A DNA stretch of 64,000 bases from Roseovarius confluentis (GTDB taxonomy: Bacteria; Pseudomonadota; Alphaproteobacteria; Rhodobacterales; Rhodobacteraceae): contig NZ_PPFE01000004.1 in assembly GCF_002917925.1 (NCBI RefSeq), positions 372,001 through 436,000 on the forward strand. The letters are read 5' to 3'. The position numbers and the translations under genes are program-made. The notes under the pieces were generated by a model. It did no database searches. It was given only the letters and a program-made list of their open reading frames with translations, and was not told the origin of the DNA. Below are positions 25,552 through 32,791 of the stretch, one piece after another. The number at the start of each line of letters is the position of its first letter. The first letter of the stretch is position 1.

Positions 25552-27501
25552 ATGGCACTCGAAAACCGATACCCGAACGTGTTTCAGCCGATCGCAATCG
25601 GCGGCGTCGAAATTCGCAATCGGATCTTCCTGCCTGCGCATACGACCAATTTCGCCGAGAACTTCCTGCCGACCGACCGCCATATAAACTACTTGCGCGA
25701 ACGGGCGGAAGGCGGTGTCGGGCTGCTGTTCATGGACCCGCTGCGAGTACACCCTACCGCACTTGGCAGGGCCGCCGGGCTCGCCGGGGCTTCGCAGGAA
25801 AGCCTACCCAAGCTCCGGGACATCACCGCGATAATCCGGGGTCTCGGGGCCCGCATGTTTACCCAGATCACCCATACCGGGCGTCACAGCGACAATTTCA
25901 CCGACCGTTTGCCTGCATGGGGGCCGTCACCCACGCCCTGGACCACTTCGGGTGAACTGCCTCACCAAATGACTGAACGCGAAATGGCCGAGGTCAGGGA
26001 TTGCTACGCCACGACTGCGCTGTTTTCGATCGATGCCGGGTTCGAGGGAATGGAAATCCACTTCGGACACGGCCACCTCCTGCACCAGTTCCTATCTCCC
26101 GCCTGCAATTCGCGCTACGACGGTTATGGTGGCAGCTTCGAGAACCGCTGCCGGTATCCCTTCGAGGTGCTCGACCACGTGCTGAAGGCGGTGGACGGCC
26201 AAGTGCCTGTTGGTGTTCGAGTCTCCGTCGAGGATCTGATGGCGGGGGGCTGCAGCAACGAAGAGGTGACGCGGATCATCGAGCGCGTTGCGAGAACGCC
26301 GGGTGTGGCCTTCATTCATGCCTCTGTCGCGGCATATCATTGGCCAAGTATCGGCCACCACGTGGCCGACATGAGCTATCCGCCCCACCCGTTCTTGGCG
26401 CGCACACTGGAGATCGCTCAGTTCACCGGTGATGTTCCTTTGCTTGCGGTCAATCGCTATCGCACATTGTCGCATGCGGAAACGGCCCTTCAGACCGGCG
26501 CAATCCATATGGTGGGCATGAACCGTGCACACATGGCGGATCCGTATCTTATCTCCAAGACGGCAGCGGGGGATGAAGCCTCGGTACGGCCTTGTATTTC
26601 CTCCAATCATTGTATCGGGCAGATCGCTCTGCATCGTCCCATCTCTTGCATGATGAACCCGCGCGTGGGCAAGGAAGGCCAATGGCACGAAACCATCGAG
26701 CCTTCGCGCGACCCCCGGCGTGTCCTTGTCATCGGGGGAGGGCCGGGTGGCATGGAGGCTGCCCGGGTGGCGGCCTCGCGCGGTCATGACACGACACTAT
26801 GGGAGGCATCGGACAAGCTGGGCGGGAAGCTCCTGCTTGGCGCAAAGGGTCATCGCAGGGGCGACCTGAACGAGATGCGGACTTATCTTTTGAACCAGGT
26901 TGAAGCAGCCGGAGTCCACATCGAAACTGGCCGGACTGCCACGGCCAAGGATGTTGCGGCTTTCGGACCGGACCATGTCGTTCTGGCCTCCGGAGCGGTG
27001 CCGTCGACCCACCCCCCTGGGCTGGACCGGAGTATCGAGGATGCGATGGAAGACGAAGCCGGGAACTGGACCGGACGCAAGATCTTGATTGTCGATGTCT
27101 CGGGTTCCTGGGCCTCGCTATCGGCGGCCGAGACACTTGCCGCACGTGGCGCCGAGGTCATGGTGTCATGCTCGCCAGACAGCCCTTTCTGGGACGTGAA
27201 TATTTACTCGCGCATGATCGCGATGGAGCGGTTGTCCGAACTGGGCGTCCGCCTGCGTCCAGGGCTTTCTCTGAAGGGGCACGACAACCAGAGCCTTGTC
27301 TTTACCAACAAGTTTACCGGGGAAACGGAGACTTATCCTTACGACGAGGCGCTTTTCGCTTCTCGGGGGAAATCCGCCTTCACACTGCAATCCAACATCG
27401 AGGCGCTCGAATTGCCGCTCTCGGTGGTGGGCGATGCGCTTGCGCCGCATTCGCTTTTCGAAGCGATGCACGATGCGCAAGCGGCCGCCCGAATGATCTG
27501 A
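25552..27501 (+). CDS. FMN/FAD oxidoreductase of the trimethylamine dehydrogenase/2,4-dienoyl-CoA reductase family
   Basis: A 649-residue two-part flavoenzyme. Residues 1-370 form an Old Yellow Enzyme-type barrel (Phe-Leu-Ser-Pro-x-x-Asn-Ser-Arg-Tyr-Asp-Gly-Tyr-Gly-Gly-Ser). The C-terminal half has an FAD motif Val-Leu-Val-Ile-Gly-Gly-Gly-Pro-Gly-Gly (about 387-396). The Fe-S segment reads Cys-Ile-Ser-Ser-Asn-His-Cys followed 12 residues on by Cys. The second of the four usual Cys is Ser, so a normal 4Fe-4S cluster would lack one ligand. Relatives act on N-methyl compounds or unsaturated acids. It belongs to the regulated transporter run. Confidence 0.85.
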   Translation: MALENRYPNVFQPIAIGGVEIRNRIFLPAHTTNFAENFLPTDRHINYLRERAEGGVGLLFMDPLRVHPTALGRAAGLAGASQESLPKLRDITAIIRGLGARMFTQITHTGRHSDNFTDRLPAWGPSPTPWTTSGELPHQMTEREMAEVRDCYATTALFSIDAGFEGMEIHFGHGHLLHQFLSPACNSRYDGYGGSFENRCRYPFEVLDHVLKAVDGQVPVGVRVSVEDLMAGGCSNEEVTRIIERVARTPGVAFIHASVAAYHWPSIGHHVADMSYPPHPFLARTLEIAQFTGDVPLLAVNRYRTLSHAETALQTGAIHMVGMNRAHMADPYLISKTAAGDEASVRPCISSNHCIGQIALHRPISCMMNPRVGKEGQWHETIEPSRDPRRVLVIGGGPGGMEAARVAASRGHDTTLWEASDKLGGKLLLGAKGHRRGDLNEMRTYLLNQVEAAGVHIETGRTATAKDVAAFGPDHVVLASGAVPSTHPPGLDRSIEDAMEDEAGNWTGRKILIVDVSGSWASLSAAETLAARGAEVMVSCSPDSPFWDVNIYSRMIAMERLSELGVRLRPGLSLKGHDNQSLVFTNKFTGETETYPYDEALFASRGKSAFTLQSNIEALELPLSVVGDALAPHSLFEAMHDAQAAARMI

Positions 27502-27524
27502 TCTGAACTTAGGAAGGAGTTAAG

Positions 27525-27947
27525 ATGTCCACTCTCTACACCACCAAGGCAACTGCGTTTAACGGACGTGACGGCCGAGTTACGACTGAAGATGGCGCTG
27601 TCGACCTGGCGCTGGTGCGTCCTCCGGAACTTGGAGGCAAGGGCGACGCCGGCACCAACCCTGAACAGCTCTTTGCCTGCGGTTACGCGGCCTGCTTCGG
27701 TGCCACTTTGCAAGCGCTCTCCCGACCTCGCAAACTGTCCCCCAGCCGCAATGAGGTGAAGGCCGAAATTGGATTGGTGAAACGAACCGAGGGAGGTTTT
27801 GTTCTGTCTGCAAAGCTTCAGGTGATATTGGCCGGCATATCACAGAATGAGGCGGAGGAACTTGTTGAGGAAGCGCATCGGACCTGCCCTTACTCGAACT
27901 CGATCCGCCAAACGATCGATGTTGAAATCGAGACCATTGTAGCCTGA
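27525..27947 (+). CDS. ohr: Organic hydroperoxide resistance protein
   Basis: A 140-residue Ohr/OsmC-family peroxidase, reduces organic hydroperoxides with two Cys. Both are present: Gly-Tyr-Ala-Ala-Cys-Phe-Gly near residue 55 and Arg-Thr-Cys-Pro-Tyr-Ser-Asn near residue 123. Asn-Pro-Glu-Gln-Leu-Phe and Gly-Gly-Phe are conserved Ohr features. A Shine-Dalgarno (GGAAGGAG) precedes the ATG, 23 bases after the flavoenzyme stop. It may protect against peroxide made by that enzyme. This last point is inference. Confidence 0.92.
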   Translation: MSTLYTTKATAFNGRDGRVTTEDGAVDLALVRPPELGGKGDAGTNPEQLFACGYAACFGATLQALSRPRKLSPSRNEVKAEIGLVKRTEGGFVLSAKLQVILAGISQNEAEELVEEAHRTCPYSNSIRQTIDVEIETIVA

Positions 27948-28125
27948 TTGGCGGGGTTCGTGCGAGATTGTTCAAATGCCTCTGGTATGTTTGGGGTATC
28001 CGTCTGGCCGGAACATCCAGTCCTCAAAAAGAATTGATCCGAGCAAGATTTTATCTTTCACTTGTCCCGGTTCGGTGTCCTCGCCGGAATGCATCGGATA
28101 GCAGTGGCTGTTCCACATAAAATTC

Positions 28126-28163
28126 AAAGCATGCCCGGGACATATCTCTCCCGGGCATGCTTT
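28126..28163. terminator. Long perfect hairpin with flanking A/T, probable bidirectional terminator
   Basis: The 15-base arms AAAGCATGCCCGGGA (28126-28140) and their exact complement (28149-28163) enclose an eight-base loop. The arm ends are A and T runs, so RNA from either strand ends the stem in U residues. It lies 180 bases after ohr and likely ends the transporter transcript. Confidence 0.8.
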
Positions 28164-28728
28164 ATTTCCGGACGGTGACCAATGCGCCGAATTTTACCGG
28201 CTCGCCAACATCTTCGCGGAAGTTCCATCCATGTTGGAGAAGGCGGTTTCGACAGAATACGTGCGCGTGATCGCGTCATCTCGACTTCGGACAATGGTGA
28301 AGGAAACCTTGCCTGCACTGCCGGAGAGGTGCGGCAGTCGGACGTAGTCAACAGCTGATAGACCGCCGTCTGCTGATGAAAGTGTTTGGGATGAGGGGAG
28401 CGAGTGTTTCATCGCAAGGAACTGGTTCCCTGCGAGCCAGCCCGGAAATTCGCGCCCGCACGAATTGACCGGTCGTCACTTCGTTCAAGCTAACAGAGCC
28501 TTACGCCTGCGTAGGAATTTCCGCTTGAGATGGTGGGCACCTAAATTCTTCGATGGCCGTGGGATGTTTGAGGCCGGTCCGATGTCCGTTGACAAATCGT
28601 TGTCGAGCGGCGGGGAATTTTATGGCGACGCCGGGAAACATATTCAGCTTCCGGCATGTTTTGTTGGCAATCAAGAATTGGCGTTTTTCGCCTTGTTTCT
28701 CGGTTCCTGTCCCTCTAAACGGGTCGGC
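28164..28728. other. Gene-poor stretch before tRNA-Ser with a weak minus-strand ORF
   Basis: These 565 bases hold no recognised gene. A 72-residue open frame on the minus strand (28194-28412, Met-Lys-His-Ser-Leu start) has a fairly protein-like composition and would be followed by the hairpin at 28126-28163. It has no known motif and no clear Shine-Dalgarno. It may be a remnant. The rest shows nothing I can name. Confidence 0.3.
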
Positions 28729-28818
28729 GGAGACGTGGCCGAGTGGTCGAAGGCGCTCCCCTGCTAAGGGAGTAGGCCCGGAAGGGTCTCGAGGGTTCGA
28801 ATCCCTTCGTCTCCGCCA
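28729..28818 (+). tRNA. tRNA-Ser (GCU anticodon)
   Basis: A 90-base class II tRNA with encoded CCA. Acceptor GGAGACG pairs with CGTCTCC, discriminator G then CCA. The anticodon stem CTCCC/GGGAG encloses CTGCTAA, giving GCT. A long variable arm (GGCCCGGAAGGGTC region) is typical of serine tRNAs. The T-arm is GAGGG-TTCGAAT-CCCTT. It reads AGC/AGU codons. Confidence 0.97.
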
Positions 28819-28914
28819 TTTGCCATAAGCCATTGAAGAGTAAGGGTGTACCCGCATGTGGCACACCCTACCGCGTGGTGCATGTCGTACCACAAGGAGC
28901 AATCGGCCAACGTG

Positions 28915-29187
28915 TCAGGCAGCGAGGCGTCTGGCATGCAGTACCTCTTCAAGCCGAGAGATAAGGGCTACTCGCTCCGTATGCCTACGCCGAGTGTCCT
29001 TGTCGGGACCGAGAACCCATGAACCGGGACGCCGTTCGGGATCGAGATTAAGCTCGGACTGGACACGCGCCACCACGCGGAAATGGTTCGGATACGAGAT
29101 GTTCGTGTTGGTCGGATACGGCAACTCGAGGCGGATGCGCGGCCAGTAAAGGGCAACGCAGTGTGGGCAGAATCATCGACTTGCCTT
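28915..29187 (-). pseudogene. Unrecognised open frame just downstream of tRNA-Ser, possibly a remnant
   Basis: On the minus strand a frame opens right after a stop near 29188 and runs to the stop at 28915-28917. It has no ATG; TTG at 29124 is the first usable start. The translation includes Cys-Pro-His-Cys, then Arg-Ile-Arg-Leu-Glu-Leu-Pro-Tyr-Pro, then an Arg-rich helix. That looks more protein-like than chance, so a broken gene is possible. The Leu-Glu-Leu-Pro-Tyr-Pro part is faintly like RusA-type phage resolvases, too weak to call. A different frame (28968-29261) overlaps it and seems less protein-like. Confidence 0.25.
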
Positions 29188-29226
29188 TTCAGCAAGCTGT
29201 TGAGGCGACAATGCTCCAATGCACCT

Positions 29227-30354
29227 TTAGCGAAGACGGTTTTCTTCACTGAACAGCTCATGCAAGACCCGCTCGTAAAAGCGTTTCTCTGACGGCTGGT
29301 GCGCGCCTTGTGACTGCCCGACGCTTGCTTTGCCGGGACGTTCGTCGCAGCTTTGAAGTTCCTCTTCGAGTTGCTGAACTGCCGTCACGGATTTTTCAAT
29401 TGCGCCTTTGGTTCCCGTCCGAGACAACAGACGCGTCGATACAGGGTTGCTGAGCAGCACCTCTATGCGATCGTCGTCGATGTAGCTACGGATCCGGGCC
29501 CCGAATAGTTCTCCGAGGTTCTTTGCTCTCAACAAGTTGGCGGAAGATTTGGTGCTATGGACCAGGATCACGAATATCCCGCTGCCACGATAGGAAAAGA
29601 CGCATTCAAATTCCTCTGTGGCGCGATGGATGGAATAGGCCATGCTTTGGATCGCTTCACGAAACTTTGTGCTGCCAGCAAGATCGTAGAACAGTCTCGC
29701 GTCGTGCAACATCACCGAAACGGCGTAGGATCCGAAGATCTTCGCGCGCGCCAAATGGGACACGTAATTTTCAAACTCGATGTATCGCAAGAAGGAGTCC
29801 ACGTCGCCAATCGAAATAGGGTCATCGAAACTGAACTGATGAACCTTGGCGGTCTTGAGCTTCAGCTTACTCAGGGTTTCCGTGCTTTTCTCAGCCGCTC
29901 GTCGCGCCTGGACAAGCTCGTGCGCGCATTTGATGCGGCTGCGCAGTTCATGGAAATCGAATGGCTTATTGATGAAATCGGATGCGCCAGCGCGAAATGC
30001 GGCGTCAATGTATTCTCGATCCCTCATGGCCGTCAGCATTAACACGGGCGTTTCCGCGTATTCCGGCAAGGCACGCAAATCGGCGAGCAGTTCGATGCCG
30101 TCGATGTCGGGCATTTGGATGTCCAGAAGCACGCAATCGAAGGGCACGTCTTCATCCAGGATGATCTCGAATGCGTCCGCGGCAGAGCTTGCGGTCAGAA
30201 CGTCATAGTCTTCCAGCGTCTCGAGCGCGGTTTTGACCAATTCCAGAATGCTGGGTTCGTCGTCGACGACGAGGACGCGAAATGCTGGCTCTTCATCGGC
30301 CATCTTGTGCAGCCGTCGCTGAAAAGCGTCTTTGTCGTGATCTGAGATTGACAT
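29227..30354 (-). CDS. Response regulator with degenerate GGDEF-like output domain
   Basis: A 375-residue protein. Residues 26-140 are a CheY-type receiver with the acidic pair Asp31-Asp32, phospho-acceptor Asp78 (Val-Leu-Leu-Asp-Ile-Gln-Met-Pro) and the conserved Lys (Asn-Lys-Pro-Phe). A short coiled linker follows. The output domain resembles a diguanylate cyclase fold, but the GGDEF loop reads Arg-Gly-Ser-Gly-Ile-Phe, so cyclase activity is unlikely. ATG 30354 was chosen; GTG 30384, with AGGAAGG upstream, is a good alternative. It follows the GTPase/kinase genes on the same strand after a 309-base gap and may have its own promoter. No histidine kinase is nearby. Confidence 0.8.
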   Translation of the reverse strand: MSISDHDKDAFQRRLHKMADEEPAFRVLVVDDEPSILELVKTALETLEDYDVLTASSAADAFEIILDEDVPFDCVLLDIQMPDIDGIELLADLRALPEYAETPVLMLTAMRDREYIDAAFRAGASDFINKPFDFHELRSRIKCAHELVQARRAAEKSTETLSKLKLKTAKVHQFSFDDPISIGDVDSFLRYIEFENYVSHLARAKIFGSYAVSVMLHDARLFYDLAGSTKFREAIQSMAYSIHRATEEFECVFSYRGSGIFVILVHSTKSSANLLRAKNLGELFGARIRSYIDDDRIEVLLSNPVSTRLLSRTGTKGAIEKSVTAVQQLEEELQSCDERPGKASVGQSQGAHQPSEKRFYERVLHELFSEENRLR

Positions 30355-30663
30355 GTTCCATGCTCGCTGGGTTGGGATCTGCACGAACACCTTCCTCAAT
30401 CAATTTGATCAATTTGAGGCATAAACACCAAAAAATATAGACTATTGTGCCAGAATTATGATGCCAGACTGGCCCGTATCTGATGTTGGGTCGGCAATTA
30501 TGACAAGGCGTGGTGCCCAACGCGCCTATACCGCGGGACCTTTTGCAGAGGATGTGTGTGGCGTATTTGTGGCTGATATTTTAAAGCTTTGATCTTTACG
30601 CAGCAAGCTTGGGATCTGGCTTGCGCAACCTCAGGTTTCCTTGCGGCGGATTGCAACGGATGC
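30355..30663 (-). promoter_or_regulatory. AT-rich gap upstream of the response regulator gene
   Basis: These 309 bases hold no gene. The part next to the regulator gene is strikingly AT-rich. It contains the direct repeat CAATTTGATCAATTTGA (plus strand around 30400-30416). On the minus strand a TATATT lies near 30438, which could be a -10. A separate promoter for the regulator is plausible, unproven. Confidence 0.35.
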
Positions 30664-31476
30664 TTAGCGTTCTGACGCTTGGAAAACCTGACGCCATGCG
30701 CTGATGGCCTTGAAAACGCCGGAGTTCGAAAACGCTGCGAAAACCCGGTCGTTGCCGTCCTCTGCAACCAAGACCTGGACGTCCTGCGTGATCGCGAAAG
30801 CCGAGCAGGATGGGCACGCCGTATCAATGCGGCAGGCAATTTTTCGACTTTCGGCTTTCGACAAGACGATGTCTCGAAGAGACTGCAGCCGTTTCGTGAG
30901 CTCGCCGTCAGACCCATGTGTCAATATCCGACCATTGCTTTCCTGGTAGATCCACCCCAAGCACTGCGAGTGTGACAACTTGAGAAAGGTCTTCAGCCGG
31001 TTTTCGAAACCTGGTTGATGGCCGAATTGGCTCATGTGCGTTGCGGTACAGGTCGTGCCTTGTGTCATTATGGCTGGCGCCCGTCCGGCAAGGCGCAAGC
31101 GCATCGGGCCGGATCGAAGGAACAAGGCTTTGATCGCCTTTGCGTATTCTCGCGCGACGGCGTCCGCGTCGCGATATCGCTCATTGTCGGGTTCGAACTT
31201 ATTCTCGCCGATTTTCAATTCGATCAAGCGTCGATTGGAGACCACGATTGTTGCTTCCGTCCCCTTATCGGAACACAGGGCAAACGTGCGCGGCAACACC
31301 GTTTCATCGATTTCCTGCGTAAGACGGCTGATCAACCCGGCAAAGTCCCTCGCAGGCATATCTTCGCTTCCGCTTAATGCTTCGCTCGGTGCCATCACAC
31401 GGTCAAGCATGCCGCGCAGTAGGTGCGCGGTCGCATTGTCATTCATCGTAGACGCGGTTTTCGAATGTCTTTTCAC
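30664..31476 (-). CDS. Unrecognised protein of the kinase/GTPase cassette
   Basis: A 270-residue protein with no motif I can name and no membrane segment. GTG at 31476 overlaps the stop of the preceding gene (GTGA) and has GGGGGCG five bases upstream; an ATG at 31446 is an alternative. The C-terminal half (about 165-270) has an alternating helix/strand pattern with Cys-Pro-Ser-Cys-Ser-Ala-Phe-Ala and Val-Leu-Val-Ala-Glu-Asp. It ends in an amphipathic helix, loosely like a roadblock fold. Translational coupling to the roadblock-like gene places it in the cassette. Confidence 0.7.
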   Translation of the reverse strand: MKRHSKTASTMNDNATAHLLRGMLDRVMAPSEALSGSEDMPARDFAGLISRLTQEIDETVLPRTFALCSDKGTEATIVVSNRRLIELKIGENKFEPDNERYRDADAVAREYAKAIKALFLRSGPMRLRLAGRAPAIMTQGTTCTATHMSQFGHQPGFENRLKTFLKLSHSQCLGWIYQESNGRILTHGSDGELTKRLQSLRDIVLSKAESRKIACRIDTACPSCSAFAITQDVQVLVAEDGNDRVFAAFSNSGVFKAISAWRQVFQASER

Positions 31477-31841
31477 GTCGCCCCCGCCATGTCAGCCAGG
31501 ATTTTCTGAGCTGACCGAGTGGCAAGCGGAACATCCGACAGGTCATCGCAAATGCAACACACAACATCCGGATTGCCCGCTTGGTATCGCACGAATACCC
31601 GGAGTTCATCCGGCATGGCCAGAACCACGAGATCATTGTCGCCTGACATAAGGTCAGACATTTCGAAATTCGCCGATGCCTGGCGCAGCACTTCGTCCAG
31701 GTACTCTTGCTTGTACAGGTCGGACGCACTTGTGCGCAGGGCGAGTCCCGTCGAGATGTCGCCGAACGAGGCAAGGGTGCAGCTTGGCACCGTCTGCCTC
31801 AGTTCATCGAGGCGCTCCGAAAGGGACATCGAGGGATCCAT
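31473..31841 (-). CDS. Small protein with probable roadblock/LC7-like fold
   Basis: A 122-residue protein. The predicted order is helix (Leu-Ser-Glu-Arg-Leu-Asp-Glu-Leu), strand (Cys-Thr-Leu-Ala-Ser-Phe-Gly), strand (Gly-Leu-Ala-Leu-Arg-Thr), long helix (about 41-62), two strands (Leu-Val-Val-Leu-Ala-Met; Leu-Arg-Val-Phe-Val-Arg-Tyr) and a final helix. This matches roadblock/LC7 proteins, which control small GTPases (MglB; conservon proteins). The assignment is by pattern only. The gene follows a GTPase gene by 14 bases and overlaps the next by four, which supports a GTPase-regulator role. ATG at 31829 is an alternative start. Confidence 0.65.
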   Translation of the reverse strand: MDPSMSLSERLDELRQTVPSCTLASFGDISTGLALRTSASDLYKQEYLDEVLRQASANFEMSDLMSGDNDLVVLAMPDELRVFVRYQAGNPDVVCCICDDLSDVPLATRSAQKILADMAGAT

Positions 31842-31855
31842 GGGACGCAGGTCTG

Positions 31856-32791
31856 CTAGCCGTTTGCCATCCGGGCCTTGACCGGCCTTTCGGTCCGACC
31901 GCGCATCTGGGTCAGGACACGCACACGCTTGGGAACAATACTTGCCGTCTGGTCTGCGGCGGCCGGGAAAGCGGCTGCTTCTTTGCCATCGTCATCAGAC
32001 GGTGTCTCTGCAGCTTTTTCATCGGATGCGAAAGCTTCAGCAGGCATGTCGTCCGAGTGAAGTGACGCCGGTTCGGCAAATGACACCGCGGAGGTCTTCA
32101 TCAGGTTTTCGACCAGATCATTGATGAAATCCGCGGCCCCGCTGGCGCGCCACTTCGCCTCGTCCTCTCCGGCGGCAATAGCCTCGGTGATTGAGATGGG
32201 GAACGTTCCGCGGAACAGCCCCTGCGTTTCCTTGCGCACGCGGGTCATCACGCGATTGAGGTCCCTTTCGGAATGGAACTTGTCGACCTGGGTCACCAGA
32301 AGATAGTTCTCTCCGTTGGTGCGTTCCGAAATCTGTTGCCACGTGGCGGCTTCCGATTGCCGCCAGGCTTGCGTCGCTTGCGTGCACCACACGACACTAT
32401 CAACCTCGTCCATGACAGACATCCAGACATCCGACGACATGCTCGGATCCGAGATCCCGGGCATGTCGATCAGGTCGCAGATTTCCAGCGTATCGCAGGG
32501 CTTGTAGAGCCGGATCAGGCGCGTCTCTTCCAGTCTAACCTGTTCGATCTCGTCGATGTCGATACGCGTCTCGACCCCATCGTGCCCCACCGCATAGGCG
32601 GCCTCTTCGCCATGGCTGATAAGAACGGGGGGCAGACGCGTCGCCGTGATCTTGATCGGCAGGGGGTTCTCGCCGAGAAAGAGCTTGATCAAGGTGCTCT
32701 TGCCGGCGCTGAACTCGCCCATCAGGGCCAGACGGGTTTTGCGGGGCGTCCCGCCAGATGCATCATGGGTCACCGGTGTCTCCTTCGTCAT
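31856..32791 (-). CDS. P-loop GTPase-like protein with non-canonical G4 motif
   Basis: A 311-residue dynamin-superfamily-type GTPase domain. G1 is Gly-Glu-Phe-Ser-Ala-Gly-Lys-Ser (25-32), G3 Asp-Met-Pro-Gly (109-112), and the G4 position carries Thr-Gln-Val-Asp (167-170) instead of Asn-Lys-x-Asp. Val-Val-Trp-Cys-Thr-Gln and a downstream Glu-x-x-x-Trp are shared with the 424-residue P-loop protein of the same operon. A long acidic, Ala-rich linker (about 235-290) leads to a basic C-terminus. Its ATG overlaps the dynamin-like stop by four bases, so the two are translated together. Confidence 0.85.
   Translation of the reverse strand: MTKETPVTHDASGGTPRKTRLALMGEFSAGKSTLIKLFLGENPLPIKITATRLPPVLISHGEEAAYAVGHDGVETRIDIDEIEQVRLEETRLIRLYKPCDTLEICDLIDMPGISDPSMSSDVWMSVMDEVDSVVWCTQATQAWRQSEAATWQQISERTNGENYLLVTQVDKFHSERDLNRVMTRVRKETQGLFRGTFPISITEAIAAGEDEAKWRASGAADFINDLVENLMKTSAVSFAEPASLHSDDMPAEAFASDEKAAETPSDDDGKEAAAFPAAADQTASIVPKRVRVLTQMRGRTERPVKARMANG

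Noticed and set aside
28729..28818. Integrated element at tRNA-Ser with direct repeats
   Set aside because: No integrase and no second copy of the tRNA 3' end were found in the window.
29227..30354. Active diguanylate cyclase
   Set aside because: The GGDEF loop is Arg-Gly-Ser-Gly-Ile-Phe, lacking catalytic residues.
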